Positions 34,601 to 43,812 of a stretch of 64,000 nt of DNA are shown here, one piece after another. Numbering within the stretch: position 1 is the first letter of the stretch; every line of letters starts with the position of its first letter. This DNA comes from an uncultured Lachnospiraceae bacterium. GTDB taxonomy: Bacteria > Bacillota > Clostridia > Lachnospirales > Lachnospiraceae. The stretch covers positions 1 to 64,000 of the forward strand of contig CAJTSL010000011.1 of the NCBI GenBank assembly GCA_910578845.1, given 5' to 3'. The notes under the pieces were generated by a model. It was not told where the DNA came from, did no database searches, and worked only from the letters and a program-made list of their open reading frames with translations. A program made the position numbers and the translations under genes.

Positions 34601-35104
34601 ATGCATGCATTTCAACCATTTCCAATGAAAGAACTGGAATTTAACCCATTTGAGAAAATAGGAAAGGAATGGGCGCTCGTATCGGCCGGATCAAAACAAA
34701 AAGCCAACACGATGACCATCAGTTGGGGCGGTGTCGGCGTACTCTGGGGAAAGAATGTTGTTTTCCTTTTCGTACGTGATTCCCGATATACCAAAGAATT
34801 CATTGATGCAGGAGACCTGCTCTCTGTCTCTTTTTTAAATTCAGAACATAAAGAAGCGCTTAGTTATTGCGGCTCACATTCCGGTAGAGACGAAGATAAA
34901 ATAGAAAAAGCCGGACTAACCTGGAATTATAAGCATTCCATTCCTTTTATCGACGAAGGAAACCTCATTTTCCTATGCCAGAAACTTGCTGCAACCAGGA
35001 TTACCGAAGATTCTTTCCTGGCACCTGGCATCCGGGAATGGTACACAGATGGCGATATGCACACGATGTATGTCGCGGAAATTTTAGAAGTGCTGGCGCG
35101 CTAA
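34601..35104 (+). CDS. Flavin reductase-like (FMN-binding split barrel) protein
   Basis: 167 residues, GAAAGGAG before the ATG. NTMTISWGGVGVLWG, RDSRYTKEFID and FSVSFL-type strands are typical of the flavin reductase-like/DIM6 split-barrel family in Clostridia. Such proteins bind FMN and transfer electrons to O2, disulfides or partner enzymes. Single-gene unit, with its own operator-like promoter and a hairpin at 35110-35159 downstream. Confidence 0.75.
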   Translation: MHAFQPFPMKELEFNPFEKIGKEWALVSAGSKQKANTMTISWGGVGVLWGKNVVFLFVRDSRYTKEFIDAGDLLSVSFLNSEHKEALSYCGSHSGRDEDKIEKAGLTWNYKHSIPFIDEGNLIFLCQKLAATRITEDSFLAPGIREWYTDGDMHTMYVAEILEVLAR

Positions 35105-35109
35105 AAGAA

Positions 35110-35159
35110 ACGGCATGTGGCGCGGAAAAACACCCGGTGCTTTTCACTGCCCATGCCGT
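35110..35159. terminator. Bidirectional hairpin between convergent genes
   Basis: ACGGCATG pairs with CATGCCGT around a further imperfect stem, between the plus-strand flavoprotein gene and the minus-strand gene ending at 35179. Confidence 0.5.
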
Positions 35160-35178
35160 CTAACCGTATGAATGCCCA

Positions 35179-35562
35179 TCATTGACATTCATTGTATTGA
35201 ATTCCATTCACTCTAAATGGCTTAGAAGCATCTATGCCAAAGCAACGCATGACTTTTATCAGATTTTGTGCATAACACCCATGAGGAAAAGCATCCGCTT
35301 CTGCCACATTCCCTACGCCATCTATGCTATCCCCCCAGAGAAGATACTCTAGTGCCGCCGCCATGCCCTGCGCTTCCAAATAGGCTTCATAATCGCATAT
35401 ATGATCTTCGTCCGACACCTCTACACCCTTTGCTGTAATAGTCAGGACATGACCGCTTTGTATGATGATTTTAGTCCCCTGCGCCAGATTAACGGCGTTC
35501 CCGGCTATATTGACGCTTGTCCTTGCCGCAAGCACCGCATCCCTATCCAATGCATATCGCAT
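35179..35562 (-). CDS. Uncharacterised protein, last gene of the orphan cluster
   Basis: 127 residues, AGGTGGG site. The start (ARTSVNIAGNAVNLAQGTKIIIQSG) looks beta-rich; an acidic middle (SDEDHICDYEAYLEAQG) and two isolated Cys follow. No family recognised. It begins 13 bp after the 375-residue gene, so it belongs to the same transcript. Confidence 0.55.
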   Translation of the reverse strand: MRYALDRDAVLAARTSVNIAGNAVNLAQGTKIIIQSGHVLTITAKGVEVSDEDHICDYEAYLEAQGMAAALEYLLWGDSIDGVGNVAEADAFPHGCYAQNLIKVMRCFGIDASKPFRVNGIQYNECQ

Positions 35563-35575
35563 AACTTCCCACCTG

Positions 35576-36703
35576 TCAGAGTGCTTCTAATCTACTAATA
35601 AATTCCTGATAAAACCGTTTCTCCATTTCCCTGCTCCGTGCCGCCTCGGGCGTTGTGGCACGATAAGGCGCTAGCGGATGTTCTAAGGCATATAACGCTT
35701 CCCTTGCCACTCTTGCAGCGGACTGTACGGAATTCCCTAATATACCCTGTTCATTTTCTACATGTTGCCCCTTTAAGATCCCTTTTAAGACTCTTTGCGC
35801 CATAATCTGCGATATATGTCCGAGTTTACCGCTACTTCCCGTTCCTAACCCATCTACGCCCGACGCCCGTGCCGCTTCCATCCATGCTTGTCTTACGCTT
35901 TCTGGCGCATTTTTCCCTATCTGTTTAAATGAGCGCTCCCATGCGTCCTGCTCTGTATTCTGTTGGAACAATGTATCCAACAAATCTTCAGAGACAGGCG
36001 CATCATTGCCTGCAACTGAAAAACGATCCTTTTCATTCCCGTTTCCTGTCCCCGTCAATCTTTCATCCATAAAATCAGATATGCCATGTAATAGCTTCTC
36101 TGCCCTCTTTGCAAGTTCCATGTTATCAGCCTCATATTGCCCTTTTCTCCACGTGGCAAGCATGCTGACATAGTTTCTCTTTTCTAGAATGTTATCCGGC
36201 TGCGCGAAATGAAAGGAATCCTCTTCGCTCATAAGCGAATCCGCATAGCCTTCCGTCTTCTGGATATATAAGCACAACGCTGTAAACTCCGTATAGTCTG
36301 CATTTTCAGGATCTATCTGATATGGATCAAATTCTTTCTCAAAGGCATTTCCCTCACCGTCAATACCGTGAATCACATAGTTCCTTTCATCGCCGTTAAC
36401 TTTTATGAGGATCTCAAAATTCTGCATGCTCGCCTGAAAAGAATAGGATGACTCTGCACCGCTTTCCTTAATGGTAAGCTCCCGTGTCTTGAAACTAGCC
36501 GTTATCCTCCTGGAATAGGAAAGCGGCGCTTTCACCGAAGGCGCTTCCTTCTTCTCTTCCATATCAGCGCCTGGCTTTATTAGCTCAGGCGCTGCATTTG
36601 CCAGCCATTGTAAAGCAGGCTGTCCGCCTTTCGCCGGTGATTTAGCGCTTCCCTGATACAAATTCCCATTCCAGTTTTTTGTTAACAATGCTCCAATTGC
36701 CAT
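35576..36703 (-). CDS. Uncharacterised protein, paralogue of the next gene upstream
   Basis: 375 residues, GGGGAG site. The middle (GIDGEGNAFEKEFDPYQIDP, then RNYVSMLATWRKGQ) is clearly related to 36817-37716 (GVDENGNEFEQTIQINKINP, then RRDFISMFQRQIRDMQ), so the two arose by duplication. No signal peptide or membrane helix. The N-terminal region is Pro/Lys-rich and probably disordered. Function unknown. Confidence 0.6.
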   Translation of the reverse strand: MAIGALLTKNWNGNLYQGSAKSPAKGGQPALQWLANAAPELIKPGADMEEKKEAPSVKAPLSYSRRITASFKTRELTIKESGAESSYSFQASMQNFEILIKVNGDERNYVIHGIDGEGNAFEKEFDPYQIDPENADYTEFTALCLYIQKTEGYADSLMSEEDSFHFAQPDNILEKRNYVSMLATWRKGQYEADNMELAKRAEKLLHGISDFMDERLTGTGNGNEKDRFSVAGNDAPVSEDLLDTLFQQNTEQDAWERSFKQIGKNAPESVRQAWMEAARASGVDGLGTGSSGKLGHISQIMAQRVLKGILKGQHVENEQGILGNSVQSAARVAREALYALEHPLAPYRATTPEAARSREMEKRFYQEFISRLEAL

Positions 36704-36816
36704 CTATCTTATCTCCCCTGTTGTTTCAGCGTCCAGGTCTAATCCCTGTAGCGTTTTTGTTTCAGTATACCAATATCCATGGTGTTTTGCAAATCTTCTT
36801 TCAACGCTTCCGCTAT

Positions 36817-37716
36817 TCAATTCTTATCTGTCGCAATTGAAGCCTCTCCAACCCCTTCTAATTCTTGTGCCGCTTCATGATCATTCATCAAAGGCGACGG
36901 TTTCGAAAGCTCGATGCTCGTGACCATCTTCGCACCTCCGATTTGGTTCGTGATCAAAAGCGTCTTGGAACCGTCCGCATTGGTGATGATTTCAGACTCG
37001 CTCTTACCCTCACCGCCCATTCCTGCGTCATCCTTTGTTTCGCTACCTTTTTCCGTGTTTGTTTCCTCCGTAGCAGCCACTTGTTGCATCCGCCGCTGCA
37101 AAGGATTCTGCATATAGGAAAACAAAGCGCTCAGCCCATTATTCTCACTATCAAAGCCACTATCTTTTCTTTTTTGTATGAAATCCTGATACATTTTCAT
37201 GCTGTATTGATAGTAATCGACTAGTTTTCTTTGCCCAAGCGTCTGCATATCCCGTATCTGCCTTTGGAACATCGAAATAAAATCCCTTCTTTCATGCAGT
37301 CCCATTTCCCCGGCGGACGGGTCTTGGGGCAGAGATGTAAACCCACCGTTTTTCTTTACGCCCAGATAAGCTTCCAAGGCACGCATTTCTACGAGCGTTG
37401 CACATCTGGGATTAATCTTATTGATCTGTATTGTCTGTTCAAATTCATTGCCATTTTCATCCACTCCCTTTGCTACCATTGTAGGATCTTCTTCCGTGGA
37501 TCCTTCCGCATACTTAAGATAAAAAGACAGTCCCGAACCGTTACCGCCAGAATATAGCGTATCCTCATCCTTCAAATAAACCTGATATACCTTTGGGCGC
37601 ACATTTGCCACCCGGTTCATCTGCTCGCCAAAACCTTCGGCAGATTTTCCTTTCTTAGGAAATCCTGCCTGGAACGGTGACGCGTCCCCATATGATGATA
37701 TTCCGTGTATTCCCAT
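36817..37716 (-). CDS. Uncharacterised protein, orphan-cluster paralogue
   Basis: 299 residues, AGGAGG before the ATG. It starts with MGIHGISSYG, a soluble N-terminus. The central domain (YQVYLKDEDTLYSGG, SGLSFYLKY, GVDENGNEFEQ) is mostly beta, followed by a helical segment (RRDFISMFQRQIRDMQ to YQDFIQKRK) and a low-complexity Glu/Lys/Gly-rich linker. The paralogue at 35576-36703 shares the central and helical parts. No known family assigned. Confidence 0.6.
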   Translation of the reverse strand: MGIHGISSYGDASPFQAGFPKKGKSAEGFGEQMNRVANVRPKVYQVYLKDEDTLYSGGNGSGLSFYLKYAEGSTEEDPTMVAKGVDENGNEFEQTIQINKINPRCATLVEMRALEAYLGVKKNGGFTSLPQDPSAGEMGLHERRDFISMFQRQIRDMQTLGQRKLVDYYQYSMKMYQDFIQKRKDSGFDSENNGLSALFSYMQNPLQRRMQQVAATEETNTEKGSETKDDAGMGGEGKSESEIITNADGSKTLLITNQIGGAKMVTSIELSKPSPLMNDHEAAQELEGVGEASIATDKN

Positions 37717-37764
37717 CTAATAATCCTCCTTTTATATTAAAAACATGACACAACCTGCATGTCT

Positions 37765-38514
37765 CTATTTTCTTTTCCCTTGAAAACTCTCCAATAAAAT
37801 ATTGGCTTTAAAAGAAGAAAAAATCTGCATTGCTAAAGCATCCATATTCACTGTTGTCTGCGGTTCCCCCTTCATTGGTTTCACTGCTGCACATTTCATA
37901 AAATACGCCGATTGCGCCATCCTTTTAGAAAGCGCTTTCTTCTCTGCAAGCTCTTCTAACTGTTCCAGCCATTCTTCCCTACGCTTCTTCCGACGCTCCC
38001 AGAAACTCTCTTTCGCCTTTTCATTGAATGCAGCCTGCCCTTTCCCGTTCCTAAATCCAAGGCGCCAGCTTTCCACACGGCTCTCTTCTTTCGTTGCGCC
38101 GAAATAGAAAATGCAAAATTTGGAGCCGCAAACGCTGCTCCATGCATCAGGCTGCGCAAAATTGGATTGCAAAGTATCCAGGACCCACTGTTCATATGCC
38201 GGGTCATTTTTCATCGCTTCAAATCCTTCATCCGAAATCATCACCGAAACCGAATCCATCAAATTCGAATCATGCACTGGCAAAGAACTGATTTTATCAT
38301 AAATATACTGCTTGTATTCCTCCATGGACATGTCAGCCGTCCCCTGTAGATGCGATGGCTCTGTGGCGCTTCCCATTTCTATTTTCTCCGTGTTCTTCCC
38401 GGTCAACGCATCATAAAACGCGCTGCCATTTACTTGCTTGTTCTGCGCCTGGCAAGTTTTTGCCATCATATGACAGATCCTTGTCATATAGCTAAAATTC
38501 ATTGCACCACTCAT
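37765..38514 (-). CDS. Uncharacterised protein, first gene of the orphan cluster
   Basis: 249 residues from the ATG at 38514, supported by AAAGGAG; an in-frame start 99 bases upstream lacks a ribosome site. It contains MSMEEYKQYIYDKISSLPVH and MNDPAYEQWVL-like segments (actual reading MKNDPAYEQWVLDTL) and a strongly charged helix (ERRKKRREEWLEQLEELAEKK). It resembles Lachnospiraceae proteins of unknown function that occur in sets, perhaps the DUF6033 type, but I cannot confirm that. Confidence 0.6.
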   Translation of the reverse strand: MSGAMNFSYMTRICHMMAKTCQAQNKQVNGSAFYDALTGKNTEKIEMGSATEPSHLQGTADMSMEEYKQYIYDKISSLPVHDSNLMDSVSVMISDEGFEAMKNDPAYEQWVLDTLQSNFAQPDAWSSVCGSKFCIFYFGATKEESRVESWRLGFRNGKGQAAFNEKAKESFWERRKKRREEWLEQLEELAEKKALSKRMAQSAYFMKCAAVKPMKGEPQTTVNMDALAMQIFSSFKANILLESFQGKRK

Positions 38515-38657
38515 TCCGGCTCCTTTCTGGTTTATGAAGTTCAAAACCCAGTATTGATCTCCTTTACTAATAAAACGAATCAAACGCTGCATAAGTTTCA
38601 CTGACTGCATCATTTATATATTTAACGCCATATTTTCTTGTTGTAATGGAATATGGG

Positions 38658-38826
38658 TTAAACCAGATAGGGATAGCAGATGTCGATTTGCGGTGTCCGT
38701 TTCTCATCCTTTTTCTCACGTTCATGGATTACGATTTTATCCACAGATGCGTTTAGGATTTTGGGTGTTAGTTCGTCAATGCGGGGGTAGTTTTTGACGC
38801 TCAAATTGCTGTAAATAGGACAGGCA
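38658..38826 (-). pseudogene. C-terminal remnant of a large serine recombinase (DUF4368-like)
   Basis: One minus-strand frame reads NYPRIDELTPKILNASVDK, then IVIHEREKKDEKRTPQIDI, then CYPYLV and a stop. This follows the C-terminal pattern of Tn4451/TnpX-like site-specific recombinases (ELTPxILNxFIDKIVVHE...IDIYY). Upstream DNA (38827-39097) has no intact recombinase and several broken frames. It is a scar of a mobilisable element; no other transfer genes remain. Confidence 0.5.
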
Positions 38827-39097
38827 CTGCTGGAGTTGTTTCAGCACTTCTGGTTTCATGGTGAGAAACAGCGTTGTATGGGCAGGGATTTTTTAACTGG
38901 CTTCCTGCCAAGCTCCGATATGCTATGTACAGATATGTTTTTCTTTGTATGAGCAGATGGACAACCGCCCGAAAAAGGACATAAAAAAATCCCTCCAAAC
39001 TTCAAAAACTAAGTCCAGAGGGAAATAAGGTATGACAAAACATCCCACCATGACTTCGTTTTTTATATGGTGGGTCACAACAATAAGCGATGATAAG
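38827..39097. other. Non-coding scar region upstream of the recombinase remnant
   Basis: Only short broken frames, including one reading FPLDLVFEVWRDFF, with no credible start. Together with the remnant it fills the 583 bp between the orphan cluster and the NimA-like gene. Confidence 0.4.
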
Positions 39098-39589
39098 CTA
39101 CCATTTCTTTTTCGCAATTTCTATTGCTTCTTTTCCTGTCATATGCTCAACAGATAGTTCCATCATGCATAAAGCTTTCCATTCTCTTGCAATTTCTTGA
39201 TTTCTGTTTTCTATGCTATCTGTTGGATGATATTTAATTGCTAACCTTTCAACTGCTTCTCTAATTTCATTTTCATCCTCCAATATGCATATTTTACCAA
39301 ATACAATTACACTTTTAAAATATGTTGTATATTTTTCTGGAATTATCTCGTCTTGGGCGATTACGCAAAAGGATGCTTTACTGCATTTCCTTATGGCATC
39401 TATTTTGTGTCCCACTTTTGCACCGTGAAAATAAATTTTAGAATTGTCATAAACATAACTGATAGGAACAGCATATGGGTATTCATTATCACCCAGTAAT
39501 GCCAATACCCCAGAAGTTCCTTTCTCAAGCAGTTCAATATTTTCTTTATTGCTTAAAATTTGCTTTTTTCTTCTCATTTCTCTAAACAT
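39098..39589 (-). CDS. Pyridoxamine 5'-phosphate oxidase-like (NimA family) protein
   Basis: 163 residues with AGGAGATG before the ATG. Typical split-barrel signature: LEKGTSGVLALLGDNEYPYAVPISYVYDNSKIYFHGAKVGHKIDAI, then FCVIAQDEIIPEKYTTYFKSVIVFGK. Proteins of this group bind FMN or heme; some (NimA) reduce 5-nitroimidazole drugs. AT-richer than flanking genes and next to a recombinase scar, so possibly acquired. Confidence 0.8.
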   Translation of the reverse strand: MFREMRRKKQILSNKENIELLEKGTSGVLALLGDNEYPYAVPISYVYDNSKIYFHGAKVGHKIDAIRKCSKASFCVIAQDEIIPEKYTTYFKSVIVFGKICILEDENEIREAVERLAIKYHPTDSIENRNQEIAREWKALCMMELSVEHMTGKEAIEIAKKKW

Positions 39590-39646
39590 ATCTCTTCATC
39601 TCCTCCAAATAAAATGTTCACTCCACATTGTTGCGCCTGTTTCATT

Positions 39647-42262
39647 CTACGCTATCTCATATACTGATTTCACCAAAAAGTGTTTTGCATCGCCTTCCAC
39701 GATTGCAACCCGCCGTTCTCCGGCATCCATATCGAAAAAATTATCCTCTAACTTTACATCGCCATCCACACCCTGGATTTCGACACTCTTAGCGAATGCG
39801 GCGGCGGAAATCACCAAGGCATCCCCTTCTCTTCGCCAAGATAGCTTAGGATCCAGGAAGGCAAAATGTTTCGGCGCCGTAAACAGACAGCCGTTCTTAG
39901 AAACGATCTTACCCGCAACGGAAAAAGCACAGCTAAAATAAGTAGACAGCTCATCATAAGCCGAAAAATCCATTTTCGTAAGCCAAACGCCATCAAGCGC
40001 CGGTACTAAGACCGCCTCTTGGCCGGATAACAAAACAGTGCTGTCTGGCGCACGAAGCTCCCATGTTACGCTTCCGTTTACAGGCTCCATCGTTTCATTC
40101 GCCACATGCAGCCTTACCGATTTCTCAATTGGCGCAGGTTCCGCGATACAATATGGCCTCTCGCTTAGCTCACCGACTTCCTCGCAGGATATCATGAGCG
40201 GGGAGAACGCTCTCTTCTCCGCATACTGCAACGCTTTCCACCTGCCAAAATAATCAATGCCAGACCAGGATGCGACAGGCCATATATCATTGAGCTGCCA
40301 TACGACAGTTCCCATACATCTGCCACGATGCCGCCTGAAATGTTCAATCCCGTAGCGGATAGCATCCGCCTGCAAAAGCTGCGAAGCATAAAGCAGCATC
40401 TCGAAGTTCTTCGGATACAGATAAGTCGCCGACAGATAATCCAGGATCTTACCATTTGCCGCCTTATTCCTCTGGTGCATCTCCATGACCCTGGAAAAGA
40501 TATTTCGCTCCGCCGGCCTTGTGAAGGTTTCTACCGTTTTAAGGCAAGGAAACGACTGGAAACCAAATTCCGAAAGATACCGGAAATAGAACTTCCGGTA
40601 TTCCGTAAAAGGCTTGCTTCCGTGCCAGACATCCCAATAATGCGTATCTCCTCTGTCCTCATCCCACGGATTGTCAAAATTGCCGCCCGAAGAAGGGGAC
40701 GAAGGCCAATAAAAAGTAGCAGGATCCTCTTCTTGTACGATTTTGGGGATTATATATTCATATAACTTGATATAATCGTATTTCTGCTTGATAGAGGGAC
40801 GCCAGGCGCCGTCTAATGTCTGCGTCTCCATCTCATTGTTGCCACACCACAAGCCAAGGCAGGCATGGTGCCGGATCCTTCTGACGTTGTCACGGATTTC
40901 CGCGCTCACATTTCTCTCAAAGGCATCATCCAGCTCATATTGGGCACAGGCGAACATGAAATCCTGCCATACGACCAGGCCCAGTTCATCACATGCATCA
41001 TAGAACCAATCATCAGGGTAGTACCCGCCTCCCCACACTCTGATACAGTTATGATTTGTCAAAACAGCATCTTCCAGCAATTTTCTTGTCCGTTCTTTGG
41101 TCACCCTGGATAAAATATTATCTTCGGGAATATAATCCGCTCCCATGGCGAAAATCTTAACGCCGTTCACTTCATGGGCAAAGCACTCGCCCCATTCATC
41201 TTGATCCATGTTGACATTCATCGTGCGCAAGCCAATCCTACGGCTCCAAGTGTCTAATACTGCCCCTTCTCCATCTTCTAAGGATACCTTTGCCGTATAT
41301 AAAGGCTGCTTCCCATAACCATTAGGCCACCACTTCTGTGGGTTAGCCACAGTTATCCTATCCCAGCCATCCGTAGAGCCAGCAGAACCGCTTCTTCCTC
41401 CGGGCGCAACATGTTTCCCACATCCTTCTCCGTCAATTGGAGCCTTGTCAGCATCCGGATTTTGGGCATCATTTGAAGCTTTAGCAGCGACCAACTCTCC
41501 ATCCGGGCCAAATAACGCTGTCTTGACCACCAGAGAATCCCCATCCTGTCCATTTGCCAAACAGCCTCTGTCAGGAAGTTCTTCCCTCAAGCATCCTGTT
41601 GCCAACTGTTCTATCGTGACATCCCATACAAGCGTTACTTCATCCTGTCCCCATTCTTGTGTTATGTAAACCTGCTCAAATCGCGCTTTATGCCCTTCCA
41701 GAAGCGACACTTCCCGGAAGATACCTGCATCAGGCAATCTCGGCCCCCAATCCCATCCAAACATACAATGTGCTTTCCTAAGATGCGGAAAACCTTCCAT
41801 ACACTCCGAAGAGCCTCCGGTATAGACTTTCGCATTTTCCTCGGCGATATATTTCGTAGGAGAATACAGGAACACTTGCAGGCAGTTCTCTCCCGCCCGT
41901 GCTTCTTCCAGGATGTCGTACTCCCAGACACGGTGCATATTGTCACAATGCCCGAGCAAAATGTCATTTAAATAAATATCAGACAATGTGTCAATCCCCT
42001 CAAAACGTAATAATAGACAATCTGCCTCTAATGATTCCTCTGTCAGGACAAAAGTTGTCTGGAAACAGAAATCATTCTCCATTAACTTCAAAGCATCCAG
42101 TTCGTTCATCCCATCATAAGGGTCTGGCATCAGGTCTTTTGCAAGAAGGTTCCCATATACGGAACCCGGGATCTCTACGTCTATCCAATCCTCTTTGATG
42201 CCATACACGTTTTCACCAAGAATCTTCATCTGCCAGTTTTCATGTAAATTTGTTTTCTTCAT
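39647..42262 (-). CDS. GH2 beta-mannosidase
   Basis: 871 residues from the ATG at 42262; the longer frame begins inside repeat B3 and its first 12 residues are translated repeat end. Sugar-binding beta-sandwich (about 1-180), immunoglobulin-like domain, TIM barrel with acid/base in WCGNNEME (near 475) and nucleophile in YLSEFGFQS (near 564), then C-terminal sandwich. The GWDWGPRLPDAGI motif near 165 marks beta-mannosidases within GH2. An unusual Gly/Ala/Asp-rich insert (about 220-300, HVAPGGRSGSAGS) interrupts the second domain. It removes mannose from the non-reducing ends of manno-oligosaccharides in the cytoplasm. Regulation may be affected by the repeat about 35 bp upstream. Confidence 0.88.
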   Translation of the reverse strand: MKKTNLHENWQMKILGENVYGIKEDWIDVEIPGSVYGNLLAKDLMPDPYDGMNELDALKLMENDFCFQTTFVLTEESLEADCLLLRFEGIDTLSDIYLNDILLGHCDNMHRVWEYDILEEARAGENCLQVFLYSPTKYIAEENAKVYTGGSSECMEGFPHLRKAHCMFGWDWGPRLPDAGIFREVSLLEGHKARFEQVYITQEWGQDEVTLVWDVTIEQLATGCLREELPDRGCLANGQDGDSLVVKTALFGPDGELVAAKASNDAQNPDADKAPIDGEGCGKHVAPGGRSGSAGSTDGWDRITVANPQKWWPNGYGKQPLYTAKVSLEDGEGAVLDTWSRRIGLRTMNVNMDQDEWGECFAHEVNGVKIFAMGADYIPEDNILSRVTKERTRKLLEDAVLTNHNCIRVWGGGYYPDDWFYDACDELGLVVWQDFMFACAQYELDDAFERNVSAEIRDNVRRIRHHACLGLWCGNNEMETQTLDGAWRPSIKQKYDYIKLYEYIIPKIVQEEDPATFYWPSSPSSGGNFDNPWDEDRGDTHYWDVWHGSKPFTEYRKFYFRYLSEFGFQSFPCLKTVETFTRPAERNIFSRVMEMHQRNKAANGKILDYLSATYLYPKNFEMLLYASQLLQADAIRYGIEHFRRHRGRCMGTVVWQLNDIWPVASWSGIDYFGRWKALQYAEKRAFSPLMISCEEVGELSERPYCIAEPAPIEKSVRLHVANETMEPVNGSVTWELRAPDSTVLLSGQEAVLVPALDGVWLTKMDFSAYDELSTYFSCAFSVAGKIVSKNGCLFTAPKHFAFLDPKLSWRREGDALVISAAAFAKSVEIQGVDGDVKLEDNFFDMDAGERRVAIVEGDAKHFLVKSVYEIA

Positions 42263-42297
42263 TTCCTGATTCGCGTTCCTTTCATCGTATTTACCTA

Positions 42298-42539
42298 TAT
42301 AGGTGATTGCGAAACTCCTATTTTTCAAAACCTAGTTATGCAAAATAGACAGGATCACGAGCAGGGGGCTTTGGCACCGTCGGCACTTAGACGCTGTATG
42401 GTAGCGTCTTATGTGCCGCTACGAGTGCCAATGTAGCGAAAGCGACCCTGCGACGATTTGTCTATAGATGCGACTCCCTCTGGAGGCGCTTCTATTTGTA
42501 TACTGTGCAGTTGCCAAAACTTAGTTTCGCAATCACCTA
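42298..42539 (+). repeat. Structured mobile repeat, copy B3 (MITE-like)
   Basis: 242 bp, ends TAGGTGATTGCGAAACT and AGTTTCGCAATCACCTA (perfect inverted repeat), flanked by TATTTACCTA on both sides (42288-42297 and 42540-42549). Same nested hairpins as B1 and B2, here with GACGCT/AGCGTC in the inner arm. It lies between the beta-mannosidase start and the small membrane protein gene on the other strand, filling most of the 427-bp gap. Confidence 0.88.
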
Positions 42540-42689
42540 TATTTACCTACATGATATCCTCTTTCCCAATTGCATTTCTTTCCAGTCCATACTATAATAA
42601 TAAGCTAAGACAACTAGAGAAACAATACTTTATGAAAAGAAAGTTCCGCGATTACCTAACGTAACCAGAAACAGGAAAGGACATATCCC

Positions 42690-43007
42690 ATGCAAGATAA
42701 AACGGACAATGCCAATAACATAGACATAAAAGATACCGCCGGCATAACAGATCCCCTAATCCAGCCCGCTGCTAAAGGGAAAGCAGAACGGCAAAAAAGA
42801 ACGCCGAAACAAATCGCCGCTCTTCTTTGTATGATCTTATTAGCTTCCGTATATTTGCTCACTTTGCTGGCTGCCTGTCTGGATTTCCCGGGTGCTGATA
42901 AAATGTTCGTGACCTGTCTCTATGCCACAATCGGCCTGCCGATTCTACTATGGCTCTACATCTGGCTCTATGGCATCATGAAGGACAGACGAAAAGGGGA
43001 CGAGTGA
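42690..43007 (+). CDS. Small membrane protein of unknown function
   Basis: 105 residues with a GGAAAGGA site. A hydrophilic, Asp/Lys-rich N-terminus (1-45) is followed by two hydrophobic helices (about 45-66 and 73-93) and a basic end. Such two-helix proteins are common in Lachnospiraceae; no function is known. Confidence 0.6.
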   Translation: MQDKTDNANNIDIKDTAGITDPLIQPAAKGKAERQKRTPKQIAALLCMILLASVYLLTLLAACLDFPGADKMFVTCLYATIGLPILLWLYIWLYGIMKDRRKGDE

Positions 43008-43035
43008 ATGAAACGGTAACGGCCACATTCCCTTA

Positions 43036-43770
43036 TCATGAACTAAGCCCGCCTTTTCTATAGGTCCATCCGAAAAGGGTAGCGGCTATTGCAATATTTA
43101 TTAATATAATGACAATACTTTCACTTTTTATATATTGTCCTTCTTCTCCCAGCCTGTTTATAACGATGCTGATTTGTTCTGAATAAGCGACTCTCGCCAT
43201 TTTCCGAATCGTCTCATTGAACATAGATAGCATTGGCAGAAAGGAAAACACCATCATCACCGGGACGCAAAGAGAGGTCGCCATCATCTGGTTCTTGCTC
43301 CATGTACCGATTGCCGCACCGATAAGCAATGAGGCGATAATCCCGATTGCCATAATGGATAAGAACGCAACCAATTCCTCCCCTTGATATTCTCCAAGCG
43401 CCCCAAGGGCAAATGTGCCTGCCATACAGATCGCCCAGATATATCCGCCTACCCCAAGCAGATACTCTATCGGCTTCACATCCGACATCATCAGCATTTT
43501 CAATGTTCCCTCTTCCTTCTCCTCCGCAAGGACTGCCGACATCGCCACGAGAGGCGCCATTCCGATATACATGCTTGAGAATAGTTTGACAAAGAAATGT
43601 TTCGGCATATCATCCATAATCACTGCATTTTCCATTAGAAAAGCCATGAGCGGAAACATCACGAACTGGATGAAAATCGCTTTATTCTTAAACGTGTCCT
43701 TTACCTGTTTCCAACAGACTGCCCCTATATTCCGCACAGATATTTTTGTCTTTCTTATCGTCGTTCCCAT
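43036..43770 (-). CDS. ABC-2 type transporter permease
   Basis: 244 residues, about six hydrophobic helices. MAPLVAMSAVLAEEKEEGTLKMLMMSDV is the hallmark of ABC-2 permeases (NatB/DrrB-like). It is the last gene of the LytTR-DUF3021-ATPase-permease operon and pairs with the ATPase at 43813. Exported substrate unknown; bacitracin-type or signalling compounds are typical guesses only. Confidence 0.85.
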   Translation of the reverse strand: MGTTIRKTKISVRNIGAVCWKQVKDTFKNKAIFIQFVMFPLMAFLMENAVIMDDMPKHFFVKLFSSMYIGMAPLVAMSAVLAEEKEEGTLKMLMMSDVKPIEYLLGVGGYIWAICMAGTFALGALGEYQGEELVAFLSIMAIGIIASLLIGAAIGTWSKNQMMATSLCVPVMMVFSFLPMLSMFNETIRKMARVAYSEQISIVINRLGEEGQYIKSESIVIILINIAIAATLFGWTYRKGGLSS

Positions 43771-43812
43771 TTGCCATCCTCCTTCTGTTTTCTTCCTATC
43801 TCCCTGCCCATT

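Noticed and set aside
38801..39117. Two ~65-codon minus-strand frames near the recombinase remnant
   Set aside because: Composition and lack of starts indicate non-coding scar DNA; only the DUF4368-like end in another frame is recognisable.
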